A stretch of 64,000 nt of DNA. Origin: Saprospiraceae bacterium (GTDB lineage: Bacteria > Bacteroidota > Bacteroidia > Chitinophagales > Saprospiraceae). The stretch spans positions 124,001 through 188,000 of the forward strand of contig JAWKLJ010000001.1 of assembly GCA_041392805.1 (NCBI GenBank). Direction: 5' to 3'. The notes beneath the pieces are model-generated. The model saw only the letters and a list, made by a program, of their open reading frames with translations, searched no databases and was not told the origin of the DNA. Position numbers and translations under genes: made by a program. Position 1 is the stretch's first letter; every line of letters begins with the position of its first letter. This document shows, in pieces, positions 34,568 through 43,893 of the stretch.

Positions 34568-35488
34568 CTATTGCACCGGCTTATTAGCGTAAGCCGGCGG
34601 AATCCGATTGGGGTAATCGGTGATGATCCCATCTACGCCCATTAGCAATAAGCTGTCCATCAATTCCGTGGTATTGACCGTCCAAGGGATAATCTTCATC
34701 CGCCTATCATGTACTTCCTTGACCACATTGGCCGTCACCATTCGATGGTTTGGGCTATAAATTTCAGGGGTAAAGCCCAATTCATCGAGGTAATCCTGCA
34801 CGCTTCCGGGTAAATGCACCAATAAAGCCAACGGAATTTCGCGATCCAAAGTCCGCACCTCTCGCAAGGGCCTCATATCGAAGGATTGTACATTGACCCT
34901 CCCTTTGATCCCTAAAGCATGAATTTCTTCGACGACCATGAGCGAAAAAGCCTGTGGTTTAGGGCATAAAATGCTATCCCAACTGGGTTCGCTTTTTATT
35001 TCTATATTATAATTTGGTAGGGGCAATTGATTGGCTCGGGCATATTCATCCACAGTGGTTACCATTTCTCTTAAGGTAGGCTTATAAGTAGCCATTGGAA
35101 CCTGTTCGGGAAAATTGGCATTGCCTTTGGAGCCACAATCAAAAGCCTTTACCTCCTCATAGTTCATTTGAAAAATGGCAAAACGCTCCTTCTCTTCTGC
35201 TTCAGAAATCGCGCTACCATCTGGCTGCAAGCAAAACAAGCTATTCATCCAGGGCTCATGCGAAACGACCAGTTGGCTATCTTTGGAAACAGCCAGGTCT
35301 AGTTCCAGGGTTTTGATGGCGGGGAATGTTAAGGCTTTCTGAAAGGCCGGAATGGTATTTTCGGGCAATAATCCGCGGGCACCCCGGTGGCCTTGGAAAT
35401 CTATTACTTTATCTTCATCCATTGCATTAGGTTCTTGGCAGGCGACCAAAAAGGCCGCCATGCCTATCCAAAGGAATGTTTTAAACAT
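34568..35488 (-). CDS. Glycerophosphodiester phosphodiesterase lipoprotein
   Basis: 306 aa. The signal peptide MFKTFLWIGMAAFLVAC ends in a lipobox (Cys17). The GDPD catalytic start QGHRGARGLLPENTIPAF (about residue 31) carries the conserved His-Arg and Glu-Asn, followed by ELDLAVSKDSQLVVSHEP with the metal ligands and second His. The C-terminus has PWTVNTTELMDSLLLMGVDGIITDYP. The enzyme cleaves glycerophosphodiesters to glycerol 3-phosphate and an alcohol, on the envelope side. Its ATG overlaps the preceding M20 gene stop by one base (TAATG), so it is translationally coupled. Confidence 0.93.
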   Translation of the reverse strand: MFKTFLWIGMAAFLVACQEPNAMDEDKVIDFQGHRGARGLLPENTIPAFQKALTFPAIKTLELDLAVSKDSQLVVSHEPWMNSLFCLQPDGSAISEAEEKERFAIFQMNYEEVKAFDCGSKGNANFPEQVPMATYKPTLREMVTTVDEYARANQLPLPNYNIEIKSEPSWDSILCPKPQAFSLMVVEEIHALGIKGRVNVQSFDMRPLREVRTLDREIPLALLVHLPGSVQDYLDELGFTPEIYSPNHRMVTANVVKEVHDRRMKIIPWTVNTTELMDSLLLMGVDGIITDYPNRIPPAYANKPVQ

Positions 35489-36789
35489 TATTTTTTGTTT
35501 TTAATCATATAGTCGATGGTTAAATTACATAGCAACTTAACCCCCAGATCCAAGCCACTGTCATCAATAAAGAAGTCGGGCGTATGATGGGGTGCTGCTT
35601 CGGCAGGGTTCTTTCCTTTGGGCATGCCACCCAAAAACAGGAACAGGCCTGGCACTTCCTGGGCGAAGAAAGAAAAGTCTTCTGCTCCCGTTCGGGCATT
35701 AATCAACTTAACGTTTTCCTTACCAGCCGTGGATTCAATAGTCGATAGCATATTGGCGGTCAATGCAGGATCATTATAGGTAACGGGATAGCCTTCTTCG
35801 ATGGTCACTTCGGCCGTTGCGCCTGCGCTTTCTGCGATTTTGGTAGCGGTTAAGCGAATTTTTTCGTGAATGGTCTTTTGCATTTCGGTGTCCAAGGTTC
35901 GAATCGTTCCGATCATTTCTACTTCTTCGGGAATGATATTAGAACGAACACCGCCAGCGATTTTACCAATAGTGATCACTGCCGCCTCCTTAGTCAATTC
36001 CGTTTGTCGGCTAATGATGTGTTGCAAGCCTTGGATAATTTGGGCAGCTGCGGCAATCGGGTCGACACCTTCCCAGGGAGTGGAGCCATGTGTCTGCACG
36101 CCTTTCACTTTAATAACCAATCGATTAACTGCTGCGAGCGTTCCGCCAGGTTTGTAGGTCACTGTGCCCACTTCTGTCTTCGAATTGATATGCAATCCAA
36201 AAATAACGTCTACCTTATTGTTTTTGAGCACCCCTTCTTTCACCATCAATTTGGCACCACCTTCTTCGCCCGGAGGCGCGCCTTCTTCTGCCGGCTGAAA
36301 GATAAATACCACTGTACCCGCTAGCTGGTCTTTCATTCCAGTCAGGATTTCTGCTGCGCCCATCAACATCGCCACATGGGTATCATGGCCACAAGCATGC
36401 ATCACACCTACCTCTTGTCCCAGAAAGGTATCCATTTTTTTGGAAGCGAAGGGAATAGGCACCCTCTCTTTTACTGGCAAGCCATCCATGTCGGCACGCA
36501 AGGCGACCACTGGCCCGGCCTGCGCTCCTTTGAGAATAGCCACTACCCCTGTATGCGCAATACCTGTGTGTACTTCGAGGCCTAGTCCTTTCAAGTGTTT
36601 TTCAATATAGGCAGCTGTCTCAAATTCCCGATTGCTCAACTCTGGATGCTCATGCAAATACCGACGCCAATCGACCACTTTGTCCTTCACCTTAGCTACG
36701 CGCTTGTCCATCATCGTATAAACGCTTCCCTGCCCCCATAAGGCGATGGTACAGAAAAGCAGGAGCATACTTAATATTAAATTTTTCAT
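35488..36789 (-). CDS. Secreted M20 amidohydrolase (hippurate hydrolase/aminoacylase type)
   Basis: 433 aa with signal peptide MKNLILSMLLLFCTIALWGQ. The M20D amidohydrolase pattern is clear: WRRYLHEHPELSNREFETA (about residue 42), ALRADMDGLPV, metal ligands in MHACGHDTHVAMLMGAA, the Glu pair in FQPAEEGAPPGEEGGA, and GAEDFSFFAQEVPG near the end. The extra residues EEGAPPGEEGGAKLM after the catalytic Glu are frequent in exported members. It removes acyl groups from N-acyl amino acids, outside the cytoplasm. It is flanked by another M20 gene and the GDPD gene, all on the minus strand. Confidence 0.93.
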   Translation of the reverse strand: MKNLILSMLLLFCTIALWGQGSVYTMMDKRVAKVKDKVVDWRRYLHEHPELSNREFETAAYIEKHLKGLGLEVHTGIAHTGVVAILKGAQAGPVVALRADMDGLPVKERVPIPFASKKMDTFLGQEVGVMHACGHDTHVAMLMGAAEILTGMKDQLAGTVVFIFQPAEEGAPPGEEGGAKLMVKEGVLKNNKVDVIFGLHINSKTEVGTVTYKPGGTLAAVNRLVIKVKGVQTHGSTPWEGVDPIAAAAQIIQGLQHIISRQTELTKEAAVITIGKIAGGVRSNIIPEEVEMIGTIRTLDTEMQKTIHEKIRLTATKIAESAGATAEVTIEEGYPVTYNDPALTANMLSTIESTAGKENVKLINARTGAEDFSFFAQEVPGLFLFLGGMPKGKNPAEAAPHHTPDFFIDDSGLDLGVKLLCNLTIDYMIKNKK

Positions 36790-36813
36790 ACTATATTGTT
36801 TTAGAAGCTTGTT

Positions 36814-38211
36814 TTATTGTGCGCTTAACTGCTTGTAATAATGATAAAAATAAGGAATGGTCTCAATCCCCTTATAAAAATTGAACAACCCATAGTGTTC
36901 ATTGGGAGAATGCAGGGCATCAGAATCCAAGCCGAAACCCATGAGGACCGATTTCACGCCAAGTACTTCTTCGAAAAGGGCTACGATGGGAATGCTTCCA
37001 CCTTCTCTTTTGGGAATAGGATCTTTTCCGAAAGTTTCTTTCATAGCCAGATGGGCCGCCCGATATTCGGGTGTATCAGTGGGTGTGACAACGGGTTCGC
37101 CACCATGGTGAAAATTGACTTCGACTTTAACGGATGGCGGGGCGATGCTTCTGAAGTGTTGATCAAATAATTTGGAAATGGTCGCCGAATCCTGATTGGG
37201 AACCAAGCGCATACTAATCTTCGCAAAGGCTTTAGCGGGGAGCACGGTTTTGGCACCTTCGCCAGTATAGCCGCCCCAGATACCATTGATATCCAAGGTT
37301 GGGCGAATGGAGGTTCGCTCCATGGTGGTGTAACCTGTCTCGCCCTGGACACTGCCGATCCCTAGATCCTCCTGGTACGTTGTCAGGTTGAAGGGCGCCT
37401 TATCCATTTCTGCCCGTTCCGCATCGCTAATGACGACCACATCGTCATAAAAGCCAGGTATCGTAATATGATGGTTTTCATCTTGCAAGGAAGCAATCAT
37501 TTCACATAAAACATTTACTGGATTGGCTACCGCCCCACCATAAACACCAGAATGTAAATCGCGATTAGGGCCAGTGACGGCTACCTCGACATAACTCAGT
37601 CCGCGTAGCCCCGTTGTGATAGATGGGGTATCATTTGCTATAATGGAGGTGTCTGATATCAGAATGACGTCACAGCTTAGTTTTTCTTTATTTGCCCTGC
37701 AAAAACCGCCTAAGTGATTGGAACCTACTTCTTCCTCTCCTTCAATCATAAACTTGATATTGCAAGGCAGGGCATTATTTTTTAACATGGCTTCGAAAGC
37801 CTTTACATGCATAAAAAATTGTCCTTTGTCATCACAAGAACCTCTGGCAAAAATAGCGCCATCAGGATGGTTTTTAGTCTGCTTGATCTGTGGCTCAAAA
37901 GGTGGCGTATTCCATAATTCGAGCGGATCGGGCGGTTGCACATCATAATGACCATAAACCAAAACGGTGGGCAGTGTTGTATCAATTATTTTCTCTCCGT
38001 AAACAATGGGGTGGCCAGCGGTTTGCATGACTTCTACCTGTTCTGCACCCGCTTGCATCAGGTGTTGGGCCACTAACTGAGCCATTTTAGCCACTTCCTC
38101 CTTGTAGGCAGGGTCAGCACTAATAGAAGGGATTCTCAACATTTCTAACAATTCATCCAGGAAGCGTGGCTTGTTGGCCTGGATATAATCCATCACTTTT
38201 TGCATATTCAA
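36814..38211 (-). CDS. M20 family dipeptidase (CNDP-like)
   Basis: 465 aa, no signal peptide, so cytoplasmic. Metal-binding and catalytic blocks: LVYGHYDVQPPDPLELWNTPPF (about residue 85), RGSCDDKGQFFMHVKAFEA, MIEGEEEVGSNHL and the late His in DSDALHSPNEHYGLFNFYKG. The pattern and length match the M20/M25/M40 dipeptidases of the carnosinase type that cut short peptides. It lies 24 bases upstream of the secreted amidohydrolase, so the three genes (M20, M20, GDPD) likely form one operon for recycling small acylated or peptide compounds. Confidence 0.93.
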   Translation of the reverse strand: MNMQKVMDYIQANKPRFLDELLEMLRIPSISADPAYKEEVAKMAQLVAQHLMQAGAEQVEVMQTAGHPIVYGEKIIDTTLPTVLVYGHYDVQPPDPLELWNTPPFEPQIKQTKNHPDGAIFARGSCDDKGQFFMHVKAFEAMLKNNALPCNIKFMIEGEEEVGSNHLGGFCRANKEKLSCDVILISDTSIIANDTPSITTGLRGLSYVEVAVTGPNRDLHSGVYGGAVANPVNVLCEMIASLQDENHHITIPGFYDDVVVISDAERAEMDKAPFNLTTYQEDLGIGSVQGETGYTTMERTSIRPTLDINGIWGGYTGEGAKTVLPAKAFAKISMRLVPNQDSATISKLFDQHFRSIAPPSVKVEVNFHHGGEPVVTPTDTPEYRAAHLAMKETFGKDPIPKREGGSIPIVALFEEVLGVKSVLMGFGLDSDALHSPNEHYGLFNFYKGIETIPYFYHYYKQLSAQ

Positions 38212-38240
38212 CTTTTTTCTAATGAACTACCTAAAAATCT

Positions 38241-38370
38241 GGACTTTTGACATTCGCTGTTTTGAAGTCGGAAGTCGGAAAGCGAAAAGACTCAGGAGCG
38301 CAATTTTCCACTTTTCCAACTTCCCCCTTCTAGCCAGGAAACAGAGAATTTCCAAAAGCGTCAAAAGTCC
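38241..38370. repeat. Complete GGACTTTTGAC-bounded inverted-repeat element, copy 1
   Basis: GGACTTTTGAC at 38241-38251 and its exact reverse complement GTCAAAAGTCC at 38360-38370 bound 130 bases. The first 28 bases are identical to a segment at 57880-57907 and to the reverse complement of 44824-44851. The inside carries GAAGTCGGAAGTCGGAAAG and its near complement. It ends two bases before the GNAT stop codon. Confidence 0.8.
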
Positions 38371-38372
38371 TA

Positions 38373-38900
38373 TTAAAATAAAGGGCCCATAAAATCAATC
38401 ATTCCCAAGGGCCACTCTTTTTGCTGAAGCGGTTTTACCATGATATCAGCGATGCTTCTCCGCACCAGTCCAAGGGATTGGTTACCAGAAAGCAAAAGCC
38501 ATTGACAAGTATTCTTAACCGGCAAAAAGCCATTGTTTAGGTACAAGTCTAAGCTTTGGGCGACTAAAAGTAAAAAATCGACACCACTCTTTTTACCTAA
38601 TTCCTCTAATTCTATTAATAATTTGGAGGCTAAGCGCCGATGCTGAAACGCTGGCAGCACACAAAGATCCATGATCCCGAAAATGGGTATCAGCTCATGG
38701 TCATGGCTAATCAAGCGGTAATCCACCCCCATATGCCCCACCAAGGCTTCTTTCTCCCAAATCAGATACCTAAAGGTAGGCGGATGCTTGAAATAGCTTC
38801 GTCCTTTAGGATACCCGGGGAAACATTCAAGCAATAGGGCGGAGATGATGGTGTGAGTGTTCTCATTTAAAAGAAATTCTTCCGTTTTTTCAATTTTCAT
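38373..38900 (-). CDS. GNAT-family N-acetyltransferase
   Basis: 175 aa. The core GNAT fold is recognisable: RYLIWEKEALVGHMGVDYRLIS (strands 2-4), IFGIMDLCVLPAFQHRRLASKLLIELEELGKKSG with the acetyl-CoA motif A (a QHRRLASKL form of the usual Q/RxxGxG/A loop), then FLLLVAQSLDLYLNNGFLPV. The second Gly of the pyrophosphate loop is replaced, a common variation. The substrate is unknown. It is 8 bases after cdaA on the same strand and therefore likely co-transcribed with it. Confidence 0.83.
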   Translation of the reverse strand: MKIEKTEEFLLNENTHTIISALLLECFPGYPKGRSYFKHPPTFRYLIWEKEALVGHMGVDYRLISHDHELIPIFGIMDLCVLPAFQHRRLASKLLIELEELGKKSGVDFLLLVAQSLDLYLNNGFLPVKNTCQWLLLSGNQSLGLVRRSIADIMVKPLQQKEWPLGMIDFMGPLF

Positions 38901-38908
38901 GGGTTGCC

Positions 38909-39706
38909 TTATGAATAGTATCTTTTGAGTAATTCAATGATCCCCTCTTCTGATAATTTCCGGTCCAATCTTCCTTCATAAGAAAAAGAAATACTCCCTG
39001 TTTCCTCGGATACGACAAAGGCCGCCACGTTGGAACGTTCGGTAATGCCTACTGCTGCCCGATGCCGCAGGCCAACGCTTTTGGGAAGGCTTGGATTATC
39101 TGATACGGGCAAGACACAACTGGCCCACTGTAGCTTGCCATTGGCGACCACCAGTGCGCCGTCATGCAGGGGGCTTTCCTTATTGAAAATGCTCTCGATC
39201 AAAGGTTCGCTAATTTGTGCATCTAAGCGTACCCCTGAATTGATCAACCCTTCTAAATTAGCATCTTTACTTAAAACGATCAACGCTCCTGTACGGCGAC
39301 GCCCCAATCGAAGCATCACTGTTTTGAGGGCTATTATTTCTTGGTCTTTTTTAGGTGTTGCTTCAAAGTTTCTATTTAATAATCGCTCCCAAAAATGAGA
39401 CCGCTGCCGAAGGGTGGTATTGCCGAGGAACAATAAAAAGCGTCGGACCTCAGGCTGAAAAATAACAACGATAATGATAACACCGACTTCCACAAATTTT
39501 TCCATTACCGTCGACAACAAATCCATTTGCAGCCGATTGACCAACCAGGCCACCATGGTCAACATGAGTACCCCCACAAAAATATTAAAGGCGATACTCC
39601 CCCTAAGTAGTCGGTAGATGAGGTACATCAGATACCCCACAATAAGGATATCGAGTACATCCCAAATTCGAATGGGTAAGAACCCGATTTTCACCAAATA
39701 AATCAT
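38909..39706 (-). CDS. cdaA: Diadenylate cyclase CdaA (DAC domain)
   Basis: 265 aa from ATG 39706 (a GTG at 39709 is also in frame). Three membrane helices (about residues 12-100) precede the DAC domain. The catalytic motifs DGALVVANGKL (DGA) and LRHRAAVGITE (RHR) are intact, as is ALIVLSKDANLEGLINSG. It makes cyclic di-AMP from two ATP at the inner membrane. In Firmicutes cdaA is next to cdaR and glmM; here it lies between an S9A-like lipoprotein gene, two bases away, and a GNAT gene. c-di-AMP usually regulates K+ and osmolyte balance. Confidence 0.95.
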   Translation of the reverse strand: MIYLVKIGFLPIRIWDVLDILIVGYLMYLIYRLLRGSIAFNIFVGVLMLTMVAWLVNRLQMDLLSTVMEKFVEVGVIIIVVIFQPEVRRFLLFLGNTTLRQRSHFWERLLNRNFEATPKKDQEIIALKTVMLRLGRRRTGALIVLSKDANLEGLINSGVRLDAQISEPLIESIFNKESPLHDGALVVANGKLQWASCVLPVSDNPSLPKSVGLRHRAAVGITERSNVAAFVVSEETGSISFSYEGRLDRKLSEEGIIELLKRYYS

Positions 39707-39708
39707 CA

Positions 39709-41877
39709 CTAGTAAACAACTGCTTCGTCCAGGTTAAAGAGAATAAAATTCAACACATTTGCCCCTTCTGATATGACTTGCGACAAGGGTTTTCCTTGGT
39801 CGTGCCCAGCGCCTTCTTCTATTTGAATCAAAATAGGTGCAAAAGACCGTTGTTTCGCCTGCAAGGCAGCGGTGTATTTGTAGGCATGTGCGGGTAAAAT
39901 CCTATCTTCATGATCGGCTGCCATAATCAAAGTTGCCGGATAATTGGCTCCAATGACATGGTGCAAGGGAGAATAGGCGTACAAGAAATTAAACATTTCC
40001 GAATTGGTACTTTCACCATATTCGCCTGCCCAAAGCCAGGCAGCAGAAAAATCGTGGTACCTGAGCATATCAAACAAACCTGTCGAAGGAACGGCCACTC
40101 TAAACAAATCAGGTCTTTGGGTAATACTTGCACCTACAATTAGTCCTCCATTGGCCCTGCCATAAATAGCCAGTTTCTTTGAAGAGGTATATTTATTTGC
40201 AATAAGGTACTCGGCTGCTGCCTGAAAATCGTCAAAGCTATTTTGCTTTTTTTGCAAAATCCCTGCTTTCAGCCAATCTTCTCCCAATTCTTGGTTTCCC
40301 CTTAAATTAGCAACAGCACAAACGCCATCATGTTCTAAGATGATGGGCATTAATTGAATGCCACTGCTATTAAATTTTGGAATAGCCTGCTCGCCCATAC
40401 CGCCAATGGCCATTAATAAACAGGGATTATCACCCGTTAAACGCAAGCCTTTCCGGTGAATGATGAACATTGGAATCTCTACCCCATCATAACTCTTATA
40501 GGCAATTTGTTGCACCTCGTAGTCCGCCCTATCGAAATCGATTTTGGGGACAAAGTAGGGCTCTATCGCCCCGTTATTTAGGTTTAGGCGATAGATGCTT
40601 TCTGGGAAATTAAAACTAGAAAAGCCAAAAAACGCTTCATTGTTTTCCGGGTTTCCAGTGATCTGGGTCACTGCTCCCAGCCCTAGCGGCTTGAGGTCCA
40701 AATCATATAAGTGCGCTCCATCCAAGCTAAATACTTTTATACTACTTTTCGCACGATCAAGGAAATGGGCGACCAACTTATTACCGAGCAGATGTACATC
40801 GGCCAAGACGGCAGGCTGTTCTGGTATCAACGTTATCCAATTATCCATTGATGGTCGATTAGCCGATATCTCGATCAGCCTTCCCTTCTTAGCACCATGT
40901 GTGGTTTTGTACAGCAGTTTATTGCCATAGCTTCCCACAAAATCAAATGGATGGTCAAAATAGGGATAAATAGGCGTGAAATCCCCATATACATCAGCTA
41001 AATTTCTAAAATATAAAGCATTATTTCGAGCATCTGTTTTTAAATTTAGCAGTAAAAACCGTTCATCGATAGTGGCAATGGCCTCGGCGTTTCGATGAGG
41101 GAAAATCCGATCGGCAAAGACCATCTCATCCTGCTCTTGAGGGGTACCTATGCGGTGATAATACAATTGGTGAAATTCATTTTTGATCGAACGATCGTAA
41201 TGCTGGGCGCTGGGAAAGCGGCTATAGAAAAAACCATTGGCATCCCAGGCTACCTTTGAAAATTTAACCTCTTTTATTTCATCTGCTAATAGTTTTCCCG
41301 TCTTGAGGTCGAGAACGCGGATCGTTTTCCAATCAGAGCCTTTGCTTGAAAGCTGAATCGCCATCTGGTCCCTGGTTTCGGAAAAATGATACGCATCAAT
41401 AGAAATGGTTCCGTCTTTTGCTAGGGTATTGGGGTCAAACACTTCCTCGAAGGGCCCTTCGATAGATTGGCTGCGATAGAAAACAGACTGATTTTGTAAG
41501 CCTTTATTGATAAATACATAATAGTAATTTCCCTTTTTCTCCGGCAAACTAAACCTTTCATAAGACCATAAATCTTTCAAGCGTTGCTCAATCAACCATT
41601 TTTCAGGAAGGGAATCAAAATATTTGCGTGTCAGGGATTGCTGGCTTTTTACCCAATGGTTGACAGAGGGAGAATATTCGTATTCCAACCAGCGATAGGC
41701 ATCTACTACTTTGGTTTCACCATAAAAAGTAACTTCTGAAGAATCCTGGTATGTTTCGGGATATTGCACAATAATGTTGTTAGCTCGAGGGATCAGCTTT
41801 TCATCGGTTTCTCCATTGTCAGTGCAAGAAAACACTACCAATAGTCCTATTCCTATCCAGTAAATGGGTTTCAACAT
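39709..41877 (-). CDS. S9A prolyl-oligopeptidase-like lipoprotein, nucleophile Ser replaced by Ala
   Basis: 722 aa. The N-terminus MLKPIYWIGIGLLVVFSC is a lipoprotein signal (Cys18). The N-terminal propeller begins with DAYRWLEYEYSPSVNHWVK and the alpha/beta hydrolase domain occupies roughly residues 470-715. In prolyl oligopeptidases the nucleophile elbow is GxSNGG. Here it is IYGRANGGLIVGA, with Ala575 (codon GCC, bases 40153-40155) at the Ser position. The Asp (AADHEDRILPAH) and His (EEGAGHDQGKPLS) of the triad are present. Unless the base is a sequencing error, this is a pseudoenzyme, perhaps a binding or sensing protein. It is immediately upstream of cdaA. Confidence 0.92.
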   Translation of the reverse strand: MLKPIYWIGIGLLVVFSCTDNGETDEKLIPRANNIIVQYPETYQDSSEVTFYGETKVVDAYRWLEYEYSPSVNHWVKSQQSLTRKYFDSLPEKWLIEQRLKDLWSYERFSLPEKKGNYYYVFINKGLQNQSVFYRSQSIEGPFEEVFDPNTLAKDGTISIDAYHFSETRDQMAIQLSSKGSDWKTIRVLDLKTGKLLADEIKEVKFSKVAWDANGFFYSRFPSAQHYDRSIKNEFHQLYYHRIGTPQEQDEMVFADRIFPHRNAEAIATIDERFLLLNLKTDARNNALYFRNLADVYGDFTPIYPYFDHPFDFVGSYGNKLLYKTTHGAKKGRLIEISANRPSMDNWITLIPEQPAVLADVHLLGNKLVAHFLDRAKSSIKVFSLDGAHLYDLDLKPLGLGAVTQITGNPENNEAFFGFSSFNFPESIYRLNLNNGAIEPYFVPKIDFDRADYEVQQIAYKSYDGVEIPMFIIHRKGLRLTGDNPCLLMAIGGMGEQAIPKFNSSGIQLMPIILEHDGVCAVANLRGNQELGEDWLKAGILQKKQNSFDDFQAAAEYLIANKYTSSKKLAIYGRANGGLIVGASITQRPDLFRVAVPSTGLFDMLRYHDFSAAWLWAGEYGESTNSEMFNFLYAYSPLHHVIGANYPATLIMAADHEDRILPAHAYKYTAALQAKQRSFAPILIQIEEGAGHDQGKPLSQVISEGANVLNFILFNLDEAVVY

Positions 41878-42030
41878 TTCTCAAGGGTTTATGCATTATT
41901 GTAAGCAACATTTTACCCAATGTTTCGTATTATTAACAATAAAAAAGCAAGGTAATAAGTGTTGCTCTATCTGGGCAATTGAATTATTTGCTATAAGACC
42001 GATTCAAATACCCAAAATCGCTTTAAAAAT

Positions 42031-43236
42031 ATGCAATTTAAAATAAATATACGTTTAGCCGTCATTTCCTTTCTTTTATGGTGCTGCTTTCCTTCAATTA
42101 GCCTTCAGGCACAGGTTTTACGACAAAATGAAAAAGGAGAAAAGATTATTGTGTACGAAGATGGTAGTTGGCAATATTTTTCCGATTATTCGGAGGGCAA
42201 TAGCCAGGTTCATCAGGCCAACGAGCAGGTTGCACCAGGCCGAAAGTATCCTGTTTTTGCTGGAAAGATCGAACCCCTTGATGGTAATATTGATGTCACA
42301 CAGGAAGATTTATATAATATAGCCAGCCGCAGGGCTCAACTCGCTAAGGAGGCCATGTTCATCGCTCAGGAAAGGGCCGAAAAAGCCAAAAAAGCAAGAG
42401 AAAACATCGAAGAGGAGCTTCTATTCAATCAACGTAACGGAAAGGCTGACAACCAGGCCATCCAACATTTAAACATACGGCTAAATGCGGCTAAAAGAAT
42501 GGAGCTCGAAACGGCCCGCGATGCCGTCCTTGCCAATAATGAAGCCCGAAAGGCCGAAGAAATCACGGTCAAGGGAGGCTTTGTTGAAGCTTTTAACCTC
42601 AGCCAAAAAAGCAAACAAAACCAAACGTCGACCACTGGCCAAATACCAGGAAGCAATACGGTTAATTTTAATTTGGCACTTAGCGATAACTCCTTGCCAT
42701 TGCCTCCTTCAGAGGACCTTTTGCTCAACCCTCCTGCCCCCTCCTGCATGGTGGCCTACGAAGGGAAGGACGAAAAAACAGGGCAATGGCGCAGAGATGT
42801 TAAAAAACAGGCCTTGTTTTCGCATACCGACGACCGGCTAAGGCCTTTCCTAAAAGACAAGGAATACCTCAGCTGTGAGGGAAATTTCACTTCTTTGGGT
42901 GGTTTCCGTTTTCTCTCCCTCCAATTCACCTTTGCCTATCCCAATGCTCGGGAAGCTTATGGATTTATTGAAAAAGGAAGTTTCCTTACCATCAAATTAC
43001 TCAATGGAGATTTCATCAATTTACAAGCAGGAAAAATGGATCGGGGCAGTTACGACCTAGAAACAGGTCTGCTTACCTACCAGGTGCACTATCCGATTGA
43101 CCGCAGCCAAATGGGCCTCTTGAAACATAGTGAAGTGGATGCTATCCGTGTATTTTGGAGTAGTGGTTTTGAAGAATATGAAGTCTTTCAATTGGATTTT
43201 TTCATCAACCAATTAAGTTGCCTGGAGAATTTCTAA
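42031..43236 (+). CDS. Secreted protein with coiled coil, unknown function
   Basis: 401 aa. A signal peptide runs through residues 1-28 (AVISFLLWCCFPSISLQAQ). Next comes EKGEKIIVYEDGSWQYFSD, a short beta motif seen at the start of many uncharacterised Bacteroidota proteins. Residues 85-190 form a highly charged, Ala/Arg/Glu-rich coiled coil. The last 160 residues are a beta-rich domain that starts CMVAYEGKDEKTGQWRRDVKKQALFSHTDD and ends at a Cys-Leu-Glu-Asn-Phe tail. I do not recognise the domain. The gene is 34 bases before miaE, but a promoter lies between. Confidence 0.7.
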   Translation: MQFKINIRLAVISFLLWCCFPSISLQAQVLRQNEKGEKIIVYEDGSWQYFSDYSEGNSQVHQANEQVAPGRKYPVFAGKIEPLDGNIDVTQEDLYNIASRRAQLAKEAMFIAQERAEKAKKARENIEEELLFNQRNGKADNQAIQHLNIRLNAAKRMELETARDAVLANNEARKAEEITVKGGFVEAFNLSQKSKQNQTSTTGQIPGSNTVNFNLALSDNSLPLPPSEDLLLNPPAPSCMVAYEGKDEKTGQWRRDVKKQALFSHTDDRLRPFLKDKEYLSCEGNFTSLGGFRFLSLQFTFAYPNAREAYGFIEKGSFLTIKLLNGDFINLQAGKMDRGSYDLETGLLTYQVHYPIDRSQMGLLKHSEVDAIRVFWSSGFEEYEVFQLDFFINQLSCLENF

Positions 43237-43244
43237 TACCTTTG
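43218..43244 (+). promoter_or_regulatory. Promoter of miaE
   Basis: TTG at 43218-43220, a 16-base spacer, and TACCTTTG at 43237-43244 (full -7 match). ATG 43271 follows 26 bases later. The spacing is slightly short for the phylum. Confidence 0.5.
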
Positions 43245-43270
43245 CGGCTCACAAGATTGTCGCGAAAGTT

Positions 43271-43888
43271 ATGGATCAACAAGAAAAAGAACTGTACACC
43301 GTTCGGATGTTAGGCTTGCAACTGCCTACAGATCCACGTTGGGTCAATTTGGCAGAAATGGATTTAGAAGAAATCCTTACTGATCATGCCTATTGCGAAC
43401 AAAAGGCCACCACCTCCTGTATTTCTCTCGTCCAACAATATCCCGATAGAATAGAATTGGTCAAAGCCTTGACACCCATTGTGACCGAAGAATGGGGGCA
43501 TTTTCGTATGGTTTTAAATGAAATGGAAAAAAGGGGCCTTCAGTTAGGCCAACAACGTAAAGACGACTATGTCAACGGGCTCCTTGCTTTTCAAAAAAAA
43601 GGAGGATCACGCGAAGATCGTTTACTCGAAAAACTTTTGGTTTTTGCGCTGATCGAAGCCCGGAGTTGCGAACGTTTTCGCCTACTTTCGCTCCATATCA
43701 ATGATGATTATTTAAAGACTTTTTACCATAAATTCATGGTTTCCGAGGCAGGCCACTATCGCCTATTCATCGACCTGGCCAAGCTGTATTGCGACGAAGC
43801 AAAGGTGAAAGAACGCTGGGCTGAATACCTCCAATACGAAGCCCAATTAATGAAAAGCCTGGAATTAAGAGGAGATAGAATGCATTAG
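43271..43888 (+). CDS. miaE: tRNA-(ms2io6A)-hydroxylase, MiaE family
   Basis: 205 aa. A ferritin-like four-helix bundle with carboxylate and His metal ligands is readable: DHAYCEQKATTSCISLVQQYP (Glu ligand, about residue 43), VTEEWGHFRMVLNEMEKRGL (Glu..His pair), FALIEARSCERFRLL and VSEAGHYRLFIDLAKLY. This is the MiaE pattern, a non-haem di-iron hydroxylase of the 2-methylthio-N6-isopentenyl adenosine at position 37 of tRNAs. The gene stands alone and is followed by a microsatellite. Confidence 0.92.
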   Translation: MDQQEKELYTVRMLGLQLPTDPRWVNLAEMDLEEILTDHAYCEQKATTSCISLVQQYPDRIELVKALTPIVTEEWGHFRMVLNEMEKRGLQLGQQRKDDYVNGLLAFQKKGGSREDRLLEKLLVFALIEARSCERFRLLSLHINDDYLKTFYHKFMVSEAGHYRLFIDLAKLYCDEAKVKERWAEYLQYEAQLMKSLELRGDRMH

Positions 43889-43893
43889 GTTTT

